Shown in pieces: positions 34,330 to 42,560 of a DNA stretch of 64,000 bases. The DNA lies in assembly GCF_039526245.1 (NCBI RefSeq), contig NZ_BAAAIV010000012.1, positions 124,001 through 188,000 of the forward strand, written 5' to 3'. Origin of the DNA: Arthrobacter_H rhombi (GTDB lineage: Bacteria; Actinomycetota; Actinomycetes; Actinomycetales; Micrococcaceae). Positions within the stretch are counted from its first letter, which is position 1. Every line of letters starts with the position of its first letter. Below the pieces are notes generated by a model. That model saw only the letters and a program-made list of their open reading frames with translations. It was not told the origin of the DNA and made no database searches. The position numbers and the translations under genes are program-made.

Positions 34330-35793
34330 ATGAGCGAGGAACGGAACACCTTCTCCAACGGCCAGGCAGACGAGACGGCCGGGGGAAGCGGACAAGCCAG
34401 CGGCGGTCCAGCCGTCCCGCCTCGCCCGCAGACCCCGCCGCAGGCGGCCGGCGGTCCGGCAACTGCCGAATACCCGTCAACGAACGTGCACCCCCAGACC
34501 GCGCAGTATGCGGCGGCAAGCGCTCCCGCGCCCGGCACCCCGGGTGGCGGGTCGTACCCGCCGGGCGCCTCCTTCGGCCCTGCACCACGTCGGCAGCCCA
34601 AGCGATTTGGTTCCACCACCCTGGTCACCGGAATGGTCATCGCCGCCCTGATCGGTGGTGGTAGCGCTGTCGGTGCCAACTATCTGATGGATGGTTCGGG
34701 CCAGCCGGTGGCTTCTTCCTCGCAGAACAACCAGGCCGTGGTCATCAACAACCCCGACAGCGTCACGGCGGTCACCGCAGCCGCGGCCAAGGCATCACCC
34801 AGCGTCGTGACCATCGAGGTCGATGGGCAAAGCCAAGCCGGATCCGGTTCCGGCATCATCCTCGACAAGGAAGGACACATCCTGACCAACACGCACGTCG
34901 TGACGTTGGGGGGAGCCGTGTCGAATCCAACCGTTACGGTGCGGACCAATGACGGACAGGTGCACAAGGCCACCGTCGTGGGGACCGACCCGATGTCCGA
35001 CCTGGCGGTGATCAAGATCGACGCGACGGGTCTGCAGCCTGCGACTCTCGGGGACTCCTCCAAGTTGAACGTCGGCGATGCGGCGGTTGCCATCGGGGCC
35101 CCGCTGGGCCTGAGCGGCACGGTTACCGACGGCATCATCTCCACTCTCAACCGCACCATCAGCGTTGCCTCCTCGGCGGTACCCGAGAACAAGACCTCCG
35201 ACGGCTCGTCGGGAAGCGATGGAAACCAGTTCAACTTCCAGATTCCCGGACAAGAGCAGAGTTCCAACGCCGGATCGATCTACATCAACGTCATCCAGAC
35301 CGATGCCGCCATCAACCACGGCAATTCGGGCGGAGCCCTGGTCAACGCTGCGGGGCAGATCGTCGGGGTCAACGTCGCCATCGCCTCCGCGGGTGGTTCG
35401 AGCTCGACGGCCGATTCCAGCGGGTCCATCGGCGTCGGCTTCGCCCTCCCGATCAACTATGCAAAGCGCATTGCCCAGGACATCATCGACAACGGCAGCG
35501 CTACCCACGGCTTGCTGGGTGTGACGGTCAAGGCCAAGGCCGCCGACTCCGGAACCCAGTTCAGTGTGGGGGCCGAGGTCCAGGACGTCACGTCCGGGTC
35601 CGGCGCTGCGAAGGCAGGGCTGAAGTCCGGCGACGTCATCACCAAGGTCGGCGATCGAGTCATCTCCGACAGCCAGTCCCTGACCGCGGCCATTCGGGAA
35701 CATGCGCAAGGCGACCAGGTGACGATTGCCTACACCCGTGGAGGCAAGGCACAAACGGCCAGCGTCACGCTGGGCGAAGTGCCGCAGAAGTAG
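34330..35793 (+). CDS. HtrA/DegP-like membrane serine protease with PDZ domain
   Basis: This 487-residue protein has a Pro/Gly-rich cytoplasmic N-terminus, one membrane anchor (STTLVTGMVIAALIGGGSAVGANYLM, about 95-120), a trypsin-like S1C domain with His189 (TNTHVV), Asp224 (MSDLAVI) and Ser333 (HGNSGGAL), and one PDZ domain at about 395-485. It should degrade or refold misfolded proteins outside the membrane. An insertion rich in Ser/Asn/Gln (about 285-315) precedes the catalytic serine. Its location beside PspA and TPM genes fits an envelope-stress region. ATG follows CCAGAAAGGAC. Confidence 0.93.
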   Translation: MSEERNTFSNGQADETAGGSGQASGGPAVPPRPQTPPQAAGGPATAEYPSTNVHPQTAQYAAASAPAPGTPGGGSYPPGASFGPAPRRQPKRFGSTTLVTGMVIAALIGGGSAVGANYLMDGSGQPVASSSQNNQAVVINNPDSVTAVTAAAAKASPSVVTIEVDGQSQAGSGSGIILDKEGHILTNTHVVTLGGAVSNPTVTVRTNDGQVHKATVVGTDPMSDLAVIKIDATGLQPATLGDSSKLNVGDAAVAIGAPLGLSGTVTDGIISTLNRTISVASSAVPENKTSDGSSGSDGNQFNFQIPGQEQSSNAGSIYINVIQTDAAINHGNSGGALVNAAGQIVGVNVAIASAGGSSSTADSSGSIGVGFALPINYAKRIAQDIIDNGSATHGLLGVTVKAKAADSGTQFSVGAEVQDVTSGSGAAKAGLKSGDVITKVGDRVISDSQSLTAAIREHAQGDQVTIAYTRGGKAQTASVTLGEVPQK

Positions 35794-35805
35794 CCAGCCT
35801 GCAGT

Positions 35806-35844
35806 GGACCGGCCGGCATCCCGCTGGGGATCGCCGGCCGGTCC
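35806..35844 (+). terminator. Hairpin terminator after the HtrA gene
   Basis: GGACCGGCCGGC (35806-35817) and GCCGGCCGGTCC (35833-35844) are perfect complements, with inner ATCCC/GGGAT pairing. Only a short TTCC follows, so termination may be partial. Confidence 0.7.
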
Positions 35845-35921
35845 TTCCATGTCCGGGATAAGCTGAAGACCCGGCGCGTCACACGGGAGGTGGCGGGCCC
35901 CTGTCCCGGGCGTTACTCTTG

Positions 35922-35937
35922 GTTAATACTCATTAAC
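35922..35937. promoter_or_regulatory. Operator-like palindrome upstream of etfBA
   Basis: GTTAAT-ACTC-ATTAAC, a perfect 6-bp inverted repeat in otherwise GC-rich DNA, 77 bp before the etfB start. AT-rich palindromes of this form are typical sites of TetR- or GntR-type repressors of lipid catabolism; no regulator gene is adjacent. Confidence 0.45.
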
Positions 35938-36013
35938 TGGAATTTGCGGAAAGTCCCGTGGAACCATAGGTTCCGGCCGTGATCGGTCGGAGGAGTCAAG
36001 GCGAAAGGCAAAC

Positions 36014-36832
36014 ATGAGCGTGGCAAGCGGAGGGCCTTTGAAGGTCCTTGTCCTGGTCAAACACGTCCCGGATGCACAGTTCGACCGCCACTTGGCGGGG
36101 ACCAACCACAGCATCGACCGGGCCGAAAGCATCTTGTCCGAATTGGATGAATACGCCATTGAAGCCGCCTTGCAGCTGATCGAGGCCCGCGGTGGCGTGA
36201 AGGCCGGGCATACCGTGACGGCGTTGACCATGGGACCGGATCGTGCGGCAGCCGCGGTGAAGAAGGCATTGCAAATGGGCGCGACCGATGGCGTGCACGT
36301 CTGCGATGAGGCCCTGGCGGGTTCTGATGCAGCCGCCACGTCACTGGCCCTGTCCTCGGCTATCAACCAGCTGGGTGGATTCGATGTCATCATCTCCGGC
36401 ATGGCCTCCACCGATGGCGAGACCTCGATTGTCCCGGCCCAGCTGGCGGAACGATTGGGTCTGCCGCAGCTGACCTTTGTTTCCTCGCTGGAGCTCTCGG
36501 ATGACGGCGTCCTGACCGGTCGTCGGGACTCCGACACGACCTCCACGACGTTGCAGGCGCCGGTTCCGGCCCTCGTCTCGGTGACCGACCAGGGTGAAGA
36601 GCCGCGTTACCCGAACTTCAAGGGCATCATGGGGGCCAAGAAGAAGAAGACCGTGACCATGGCACTGGGCGACCTCGGCCTGGATGCCGCCCAGGTCGGC
36701 ACGGCCGGCTCCTGGACCCACGTTGAAGATGCGCAGGCCCGCCCTCCGCGGACCGCGGGCACCGTCATCACCGACGAGGGAGACGCCGGCGTCCAGCTGG
36801 TGGACTTCCTGGCCGACAAGAAACTTCTCTAG
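36014..36832 (+). CDS. etfB: Electron transfer flavoprotein beta subunit
   Basis: This 272-residue protein matches EtfB: KVLVLVKHVPDAQFDRHLAG at the N-terminus, ILSELDEYAIEAALQLIEA, FDVIISGMASTDGETSIVPAQLAERLG and the late signature PRYPNFKGIMGAKKKK. It binds AMP and docks with acyl-CoA dehydrogenases. The gene starts at ATG 36014 and etfA follows after 16 bp, so the two form an operon. The likely electron donor in the window is the isobutyryl-CoA dehydrogenase-like gene; the ETF:quinone reductase is not here. Confidence 0.95.
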   Translation: MSVASGGPLKVLVLVKHVPDAQFDRHLAGTNHSIDRAESILSELDEYAIEAALQLIEARGGVKAGHTVTALTMGPDRAAAAVKKALQMGATDGVHVCDEALAGSDAAATSLALSSAINQLGGFDVIISGMASTDGETSIVPAQLAERLGLPQLTFVSSLELSDDGVLTGRRDSDTTSTTLQAPVPALVSVTDQGEEPRYPNFKGIMGAKKKKTVTMALGDLGLDAAQVGTAGSWTHVEDAQARPPRTAGTVITDEGDAGVQLVDFLADKKLL

Positions 36833-36848
36833 GACCCGAGGGGAAACC

Positions 36849-37790
36849 ATGGCGAACATTCTGGTATTCATCAACACGCCCAGCTCACAACCGGGCAAGG
36901 CCCAGCGCGAGCTGTTGACCCTGGCCCATCGACTCGGCGAGCCCGTCGTCGTCTTCGGGGCCCCGGCCACCGACGATGCAGTCGCTGCCGTTGGCGCCCT
37001 CGGGGCGACAGCCGTCTACGCACCCTCTGGCACCCTTCAGGGGACGCTCATCGCCGGGGAAGCGGCCCTGCTGGCTACCGTGGCCCGATCCACGGAACCG
37101 GCCGCTGTGCTGCTGCCGAACACGGCTGACGGCAAGGAGATCGCCGCCCGGGTGGGCATCAAGCTCTCCAGCGGCGTCATCACGGACGCCGTCGACGTGG
37201 CGGCTGACCTGACGGTCACCAAATCCGTCCTCGCCGGTGCCTACACGGTTTCGGCCCGGGCCACGCAGGGGTCTCCCGTCATCACCGTGAAGCCGAATAG
37301 CGTTGAACCGCTCGACGCCGCCGCCGCCAACCCTGCGGTCACCACCGTGGAGGTCCTGGACGCCGGCCCGGCAGCCACGGTCACCCACACGGAGGCCAAG
37401 CCGGCATCCGGTCGGCCCGCCCTGCAGGATGCGCGCATCGTCGTCTCCGGTGGACGCGGTGTCGACGGTGACTTCAGCCAGGTGGAGGAACTTGCCGATG
37501 CACTCGGCGGTGCCGTTGGCGCCTCCCGGGCGGCCACGGACGCCGGATGGATCGAGCACTCCTACCAGGTCGGCCAGACCGGTAAGACGATCTCCCCGCA
37601 GCTCTACATCGGCGCCGGGATCTCCGGCGCCATCCAGCACAAGGCGGGCATGCAGACCTCCCAGGTCATCGTGGCAGTGAACAGTGACGAGGACGCCCCG
37701 ATTTTCGAGATCGCTGACTTCGGCATCGTGGGCGACGTGCGCACCGTGCTGCCGCAGGCGGCCGCCGAGATCAAGCGTCGACAGGGCTAG
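36849..37790 (+). CDS. etfA: Electron transfer flavoprotein alpha subunit
   Basis: This 313-residue FAD-binding subunit has the EtfA C-terminal FAD domain: RIVVSGGRGVDGDF, GAVGASRAATDAGWIEHSYQVGQTGKTISPQLYIGAGISGAIQHKAGM and NSDEDAPIFEIADFGIVGD. The N-terminal domain resembles EtfB. The start at ATG 36849 follows AGGGGAAACC. A PIG-L deacetylase gene starts right after the stop codon (1 bp gap), suggesting co-transcription. Confidence 0.96.
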   Translation: MANILVFINTPSSQPGKAQRELLTLAHRLGEPVVVFGAPATDDAVAAVGALGATAVYAPSGTLQGTLIAGEAALLATVARSTEPAAVLLPNTADGKEIAARVGIKLSSGVITDAVDVAADLTVTKSVLAGAYTVSARATQGSPVITVKPNSVEPLDAAAANPAVTTVEVLDAGPAATVTHTEAKPASGRPALQDARIVVSGGRGVDGDFSQVEELADALGGAVGASRAATDAGWIEHSYQVGQTGKTISPQLYIGAGISGAIQHKAGMQTSQVIVAVNSDEDAPIFEIADFGIVGDVRTVLPQAAAEIKRRQG

Positions 37791-37791
37791 C

Positions 37792-38547
37792 ATGGCCTGG
37801 TTCGATCCGACACGGGAGACCGTGCGCCGTGTGCTGTGCTTCGGGGCCCACCCGGATGACCTGGACTTCGGCGCCTCCGGAACGGTAGCCGCCTGGACGG
37901 CCTCGGGCGTGGACGTGCAGTACTGCATCATGACCGATGGGGACGCCGGGGGATTCGACCCGGCCCATCGGGAGGAGATCGTGTCCATGCGCCACGACGA
38001 GCAGCGGGAAGCAGCACGCGTCGTGGGCGTCCAGGAGGTCCACTTCCTGGGCGAACGCGACGGTTTCCTGGAGCCGTCACTCGAGGTGCAGCGCAAAGTG
38101 GTGGCACTCATCCGCCAGATCCGTCCCGACGTCGTGCTGGCCATGCACCCCGAACGGGACTGGAGCCGCCTGCAGCGCTCCCACCCCGACCATCTGGCGT
38201 GCGGAGAAGCCGTCACCCGGGCGGTCTATCCCGCGGTGGAGAACCCCTATGCGTTCCCGGACCTGCAGGAATCCGGGTTGGAGGCGTTCAAGCTGCGGTG
38301 GCTGTGGCTGTATGGTTCCCCGCAGGAACGGGAAAACCACGCGGTGGACATCACCGGGACGTTCGACGCGAAGCTGACGGCATTGCGCGCACATCTGAGC
38401 CAGCATCCCGACGTGGCGAAGATGGAGGCCTTCGTGCGCTCGAACAGCCAGTCGCTGGCCGCGGCCCATGGCCTGGGCGAGGATCGGCTGGCCGAGTCCT
38501 TCCACGTCGTGGAGGTCAACGCGGCCGACACCATCGCCGGTTTCTGA
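37792..38547 (+). CDS. PIG-L family deacetylase
   Basis: This 251-residue protein has the zinc-binding motif AHPDD (20-23 for H-P-D-D) within VLCFGAHPDDLDFGASGT, the second site RSHPDHLACGEAV and the catalytic Asp region. PIG-L/LmbE enzymes remove N-acetyl groups from sugar amides, including MshB in mycothiol synthesis and Mca. The sequence lacks features allowing a choice among these. It is translationally adjacent to etfA and ends before a 17-bp terminator stem. Confidence 0.88.
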   Translation: MAWFDPTRETVRRVLCFGAHPDDLDFGASGTVAAWTASGVDVQYCIMTDGDAGGFDPAHREEIVSMRHDEQREAARVVGVQEVHFLGERDGFLEPSLEVQRKVVALIRQIRPDVVLAMHPERDWSRLQRSHPDHLACGEAVTRAVYPAVENPYAFPDLQESGLEAFKLRWLWLYGSPQERENHAVDITGTFDAKLTALRAHLSQHPDVAKMEAFVRSNSQSLAAAHGLGEDRLAESFHVVEVNAADTIAGF

Positions 38548-38555
38548 ACCACGGT

Positions 38556-38596
38556 ACGACGACGGTGGGGCACCCCTGAGGGTGCCCCACCGTCGT
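38556..38596. terminator. Bidirectional terminator, 17-bp stem
   Basis: ACGACGGTGGGGCACCC (38556-38572 region through 38575) and its exact complement (38580-38596) enclose a CTGA loop. It lies between convergent genes and lacks a long T run. Confidence 0.8.
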
Positions 38597-38621
38597 CATG
38601 TCGTCGCCCCGGGGGCCTGGC

Positions 38622-39173
38622 CTAACGGGGCAGCTTGATGTCCAGCACCTTGGTGTCGCCCGGTTCGGTGGACCCGCCCTCGGGCTCGGTGGTCACCTGT
38701 ACGGCCCCGATGTCCTTCAGGGACTTGAACCCGACAGTTGCCTTGCTGTCCTTCGGGTCCAGGACCTTCAGCGAACTTGCCGATCCGCCGTCGGCGGCCT
38801 CGACCCACACCTGGTACGTCTTGCCTTGCGGGGCACCTGCCAAATCGCTCAACTCGAGTGAGCCGGCGTCCAGGGAGGCGGAGAGCCGCAGGACCGCCTG
38901 GCCGCCGCCGTCGACCTGGACTGTCTGTTCGGTGACGTCGGAAGCGGACTCGACCTCACCGGCCACGTCGCGGGGCATGAGCGCCAGGATCAGGGCGATG
39001 ACACCGATCACCACCACGAGTGCTGCGCCGGCAACCAGCATCCATTTCTTCACCGGAGCCGTCCGGCGCGCGGGCCGGTCCTGGGCGACGTCGTCGACCA
39101 GTCCCAGTCCCAGATCGTCCTGGGCGTCCTCGGGCGTCCCATAGCGGAAATCCTCGGGCTCTCTGTGCTGCAT
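38622..39173 (-). CDS. Orphan RskA-type (anti-sigma-K C-terminal) membrane protein
   Basis: This 183-residue protein has a short acidic cytoplasmic N-terminus (about 40 residues), one membrane span (KKWMLVAGAALVVVIGVIALILALM) and an extracytoplasmic domain with the RskA pattern LELSDLAGAPQGKTYQVWVEAADGG and ALLDGGSLEL-like beta strands. The zinc-binding anti-sigma domain that normally precedes the span in RskA is absent and no sigma factor lies nearby. It may be a stress-linked surface protein rather than a true anti-sigma factor. ATG at 39173 is chosen because GATGAGGACC precedes it; ATG 39182 is possible. Confidence 0.75.
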   Translation of the reverse strand: MQHREPEDFRYGTPEDAQDDLGLGLVDDVAQDRPARRTAPVKKWMLVAGAALVVVIGVIALILALMPRDVAGEVESASDVTEQTVQVDGGGQAVLRLSASLDAGSLELSDLAGAPQGKTYQVWVEAADGGSASSLKVLDPKDSKATVGFKSLKDIGAVQVTTEPEGGSTEPGDTKVLDIKLPR

Positions 39174-39265
39174 GGTCCTCATCCCTGGCTGGTATGTTTT
39201 CTCCCCATATTCCAGCTTAGGGCAGGCCGGTGTCCCCACGGTGGAGGACGACGCCGGTGGGCCCC

Positions 39266-39727
39266 TCAGGCGCCTGTGAATCCCTGCTGGCGCCAGGCCT
39301 CATAGAGCACGATCGAGGCCGAGTTGGCCAGGTTCAGCGATCGGCGTGAGGGCAGCATGGGCAACCTGACCCGCGAGGTCACGCGCGGATCCGCCTTAAC
39401 CTCGGCGGGAAGCCCCACCGATTCGGGGCCGAACATCAGCACGTCGGAGGGCCGGTAGTCGATGTCGGTGTAGGTGACTTCGCCCTCGGCCGTGTAGGCA
39501 AAGACGCGGTCGGGGGCCAGGACCTGCCAGGCGGTTTCCAGATCGGGATGCACCTGGACGACGGCGAGGTCGTGGTAATCCAGACCGGCCCGCCTCAGCT
39601 TGGCATCGGAGAAATCGAAGCCCAACGGCTCCACCAGGTGCAGTTCGGCGCCGGTGACGGCGGCCAGGCGGATGGCGTTGCCGGTATTGCCGGGGATCTC
39701 GGGCGTCAGGAAAAGTATGCGGAACAC
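39266..39727 (-). CDS. trmL: tRNA (cytidine/uridine-34 2'-O)-methyltransferase TrmL
   Basis: This 153-residue SPOUT enzyme methylates the wobble ribose of tRNA-Leu isoacceptors. Motifs are clear: LFLTPEIPGNTGNAIRLAAVTGAELHLVEPLGF (motif 1), DVLMFGPESVGLP (motif 2) and RSLNLANSASIVLYEAWRQ (motif 3, the trefoil knot). Length is normal for TrmL. It is a single gene on the minus strand. Confidence 0.96.
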   Translation of the reverse strand: MFRILFLTPEIPGNTGNAIRLAAVTGAELHLVEPLGFDFSDAKLRRAGLDYHDLAVVQVHPDLETAWQVLAPDRVFAYTAEGEVTYTDIDYRPSDVLMFGPESVGLPAEVKADPRVTSRVRLPMLPSRRSLNLANSASIVLYEAWRQQGFTGA

Positions 39728-39767
39728 CGTTAGATCCTATGCCCCACGGCCCGGTGGCGCCTGCCGG

Positions 39768-40691
39768 TCAGTACATGCCGCCCAGCAGGCGGGCCAGGAC
39801 GGGCACGTCGACCACGTTCGGGGTGGGGCCCGTACCCAGGAACATCTTCAGTTCGCGGACCAGGTTGGCGGCGTTGACCACGTTGACCGTCTTTCCGGAT
39901 GCCGGGTCCGCACCCCGGGCATAGTCGATGACCGGTTCGTGCAGATTGTCGTCGCCGGAGTGGATGACCGTCCAGCCGGTGACGTTCAGTTCCGGGAAGG
40001 CCTCCTGCATGCCGCGGACCATCCCCGCCATGCGCGGTGGTTCCAGATGCTTTCCATCACGTAGCAGGGCGTCCCCGTCCCAGCGGTAGAACCCGCGCGG
40101 CAACACCATGGAGCTGACCAGGGCCAGCCGATATCCGGCCAGCACCGCGTGGTCGATGAATCCGCGTTCCAGCGGCGAATGCAGGCCGTTGACCAGGCGG
40201 GCGGCGGGGAGCTGGGGGAGTGCCTTGCTGGAGAGCAGGCGCACCGTCCGGGCCTCCCGGGCCAAGCGTGATTGCGGGGTGAAGAATCCGCGTTTGCGCG
40301 GGGCCCCGTGGATCTGGCGGTCCGCCACCGCCTGCTCGATCACCGGCTGTCCGGGGCCATCGAACGGGGGCACGTAGCGCACCGGGTCCGTGGCCGTGGA
40401 ACGGCGCCCGCCGCTGGGCTCGGCCCGGGAGGAAGCCGAGAAGCCGGCGTCGTCATCGGAGGACGGCGCACGGTAGGCCGAGGTGGTGCCGTAACTACGG
40501 TCGTAGGCGGTCCGGGCCGAGGGGTCGCTGAGGGTCTGGTAGGCCAGCGAGACCAAGCGGAACTGCGCCGCGTCTCCTCCCTGGTCGGGATGGGTCATGC
40601 GCGCGGCCCGGCGGTAGGCGGCCTTGATCTCGGGGACCGTGGCATCCCGATGGATGCCCAGGACCTCATAGTGGGTTCTTGCCGGGGACAC
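39768..40691 (-). CDS. DnaJ-domain protein
   Basis: This 307-residue protein begins with a J domain (about residues 5-66) carrying the HPD motif in RMTHPDQGGD, so it should stimulate an Hsp70 ATPase. The remaining about 235 residues are not the DnaJ zinc or client domains and I do not recognise them: a Ser/Asp-rich linker then a domain with LPQLPAARLVNGLHSPLERGFIDHAVLAG. A GTG at 40691 with GAAAGGTCAG upstream is preferred over a longer frame that would overlap the next gene. Confidence 0.85.
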   Translation of the reverse strand: MSPARTHYEVLGIHRDATVPEIKAAYRRAARMTHPDQGGDAAQFRLVSLAYQTLSDPSARTAYDRSYGTTSAYRAPSSDDDAGFSASSRAEPSGGRRSTATDPVRYVPPFDGPGQPVIEQAVADRQIHGAPRKRGFFTPQSRLAREARTVRLLSSKALPQLPAARLVNGLHSPLERGFIDHAVLAGYRLALVSSMVLPRGFYRWDGDALLRDGKHLEPPRMAGMVRGMQEAFPELNVTGWTVIHSGDDNLHEPVIDYARGADPASGKTVNVVNAANLVRELKMFLGTGPTPNVVDVPVLARLLGGMY

Positions 40692-40785
40692 GCCTGACCT
40701 TTCCGTGGGTGCCCACGGGCACCGGGTGTGTTTCTGTCCTAGCCGAACGAACGGCGCCGCCCCAAGGTTCCGCGGCCGACCCAGC

Positions 40786-41562
40786 CTAGCTGGTGGCGGG
40801 TGACTTGCCGGAGTGGGCGCGTCGGTAGTCGGCGAACAGGGCGCCATCCTCCTCCAACAGCAACGCCAATTCGCGGCGGTGCAGTCCAGCAGCCGGTCCG
40901 GTGGCGATGCGTCGTTCGGCGCCGCCGGCCAGGACCGGGCTGGTCGTCAGGCAGAGGCTGTCCACGGCGTCGGCTTCCTGGAACGTGGCGAACAGGGACG
41001 GGCCGCCTTCGGAGTGCACCACCCGGTGGCCACGTCCGGTGAGCGCGTCGAGCGCCCGGCGTGGTTCGACGTGGTCCGCACCGGCGGTGACGACCTCGGC
41101 CACACGCTCCAGTGCGGCCCGACGCCCCGGGTCGGCCGAAGAGGCGGTGAGCACCAGCAGGGGGACGGGGGCTTCGGCGAAAAAGGAGGACGCCGGGTCA
41201 AGATCCAGGGAGCCGGAGACGACGGCGATGCCCGGGTGCGCCGGCATGGCCCGTTCCCGACGCCAGGCCTGGGCCTCGGCATCGATCAATTCACCGGCGT
41301 AGCCTTCGGCGCGGATGGTTCCGGCCCCCACCAGGACCACGTCTGCGTGTCGGCGCAGGAGGGCGAAAATGCGCTGGTCGGCCTCGGTCCCCAACGGACC
41401 AGAGGTTCCCCCGGAGGTGGCAGCGCCATCGGCGGAGGCCACGAAGTTGAAGCGGACAAAGGGGTGGGCATCCACTGCCGGGCGGTACAGCTCCAGCAGC
41501 TGCTCATCGGTCAGGGCAGCTGTCGGGGCGTCCGGGTGGGCAGGGATCAGTTGCTGGACCAT
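40786..41562 (-). CDS. RibD C-terminal-like pyrimidine reductase family protein
   Basis: This 258-residue protein matches the RibD reductase (dihydrofolate reductase-like) fold: FVRFNFVASADGAATSGGTSGPL near the N-terminus, DVVLVGAGTIRAEGYAG (cofactor loop) and HRVVHSEGGPSLFATFQEADAVDSLCLTTSPVLAGG. Stand-alone copies are common in actinobacteria and the substrate is often unknown; the riboflavin deaminase domain is not present. It is downstream of the dihydropteroate synthase with a 9-bp gap, so both may be co-transcribed. Confidence 0.88.
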   Translation of the reverse strand: MVQQLIPAHPDAPTAALTDEQLLELYRPAVDAHPFVRFNFVASADGAATSGGTSGPLGTEADQRIFALLRRHADVVLVGAGTIRAEGYAGELIDAEAQAWRRERAMPAHPGIAVVSGSLDLDPASSFFAEAPVPLLVLTASSADPGRRAALERVAEVVTAGADHVEPRRALDALTGRGHRVVHSEGGPSLFATFQEADAVDSLCLTTSPVLAGGAERRIATGPAAGLHRRELALLLEEDGALFADYRRAHSGKSPATS

Positions 41563-41571
41563 GGAACCAAT

Positions 41572-42495
41572 CTAACGTCCGGTTACCCGGGATGGCTCAT
41601 TGGCCTCGCCCATGTTGTGCCGCAGGTAGGTGGGCGCCCGCCACCCGGCGGTCGCCTCGAAGAGCCGGGCTGCGGAGACCGCCTCGGCGACGTTGTGCAT
41701 GCGCAGGATCCGCGCGCCGTTCATCAGGCAGATGGTGGCGGCTGCCAGGGAACCGGGGAGGCGTTCGGATTTCGGTTGATCCAGCGTCTCGCCGATGAAG
41801 TCCTTGTTCGAGACGGCGGCCAGCACCGGGTACCCCAGACCGGCGATCTCATCGAACCGGCGGGTGATCTCCAGGGTGTGCAGGGTGTTCTTGTTCAGGT
41901 CGTGCCCCGGATCGATGATGACCTTGGATTCGTCGATGCCCAAGCCCAGGGCCATCTCCACCTTCTCCTGCAGGAAGGTTGACACCTCGGAGACGACGTC
42001 GGCATAGGCCGGGCGCGGGTAGACGGTCCGTGGCCGGGCCAGGGAATGCGTGATGACCAGGTGGACGCCGGCGTCCGCGACCACCCGGCCGAGATCCGGA
42101 TGGCTGATTCCGGTGGTGTCGTTGATGACATCGGCTCCCGCCGCGATGGCTGCAGCGGCTACCTGGGGCTGGAACGTGTCGGCGGAGATGATCGCATCCG
42201 TCTGTTCACGGATGGCCCGTATCGCGGGAACGACCCGATCGGCCTCTTCCTGCCAGGGAAGCTCCGGACCGGGGGCGAAGGGGACCCCTCCGATATCCAG
42301 CCATTGGGCCCCGTCCTCGACCGCCCGCAGTGCAGCACGCACCGCTGCATCCAGCGCAAAGTTCGCCCCGTCGTCGTAGAAGCTATCCGGGGTGCGGTTG
42401 ATGATGGCCATCACGGCCACTTCCCGGTCGAAGTCGATCGTGCGATGCGCGAACTGGTGGACGGGGTGGATGAGCTCGGGCAGATACAGGCTCAC
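41572..42495 (-). CDS. folP: Dihydropteroate synthase, FolP2 type
   Basis: This 307-residue TIM-barrel protein matches dihydropteroate synthase, with VMAIINRTPDSFYDDGANF, WLDIGGVPFAPG, IISADTFQPQVAAAAIAAGADVINDTTG and a late arginine-rich end. The first motif differs from the canonical NVTPDSFSDGG (Arg at the second residue, Tyr-Asp-Asp after), as in actinobacterial FolP2 such as Rv1207. FolP2 proteins are often not the main folate enzyme, so the activity is uncertain. No other folate genes are adjacent. Confidence 0.85.
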   Translation of the reverse strand: MSLYLPELIHPVHQFAHRTIDFDREVAVMAIINRTPDSFYDDGANFALDAAVRAALRAVEDGAQWLDIGGVPFAPGPELPWQEEADRVVPAIRAIREQTDAIISADTFQPQVAAAAIAAGADVINDTTGISHPDLGRVVADAGVHLVITHSLARPRTVYPRPAYADVVSEVSTFLQEKVEMALGLGIDESKVIIDPGHDLNKNTLHTLEITRRFDEIAGLGYPVLAAVSNKDFIGETLDQPKSERLPGSLAAATICLMNGARILRMHNVAEAVSAARLFEATAGWRAPTYLRHNMGEANEPSRVTGR

Positions 42496-42560
42496 GGGTT
42501 CACGCTCCTCGGGACGGGTCCCTCAGTTCTACCAGCATCCCGGCTTGTAGGCTGGACGGC

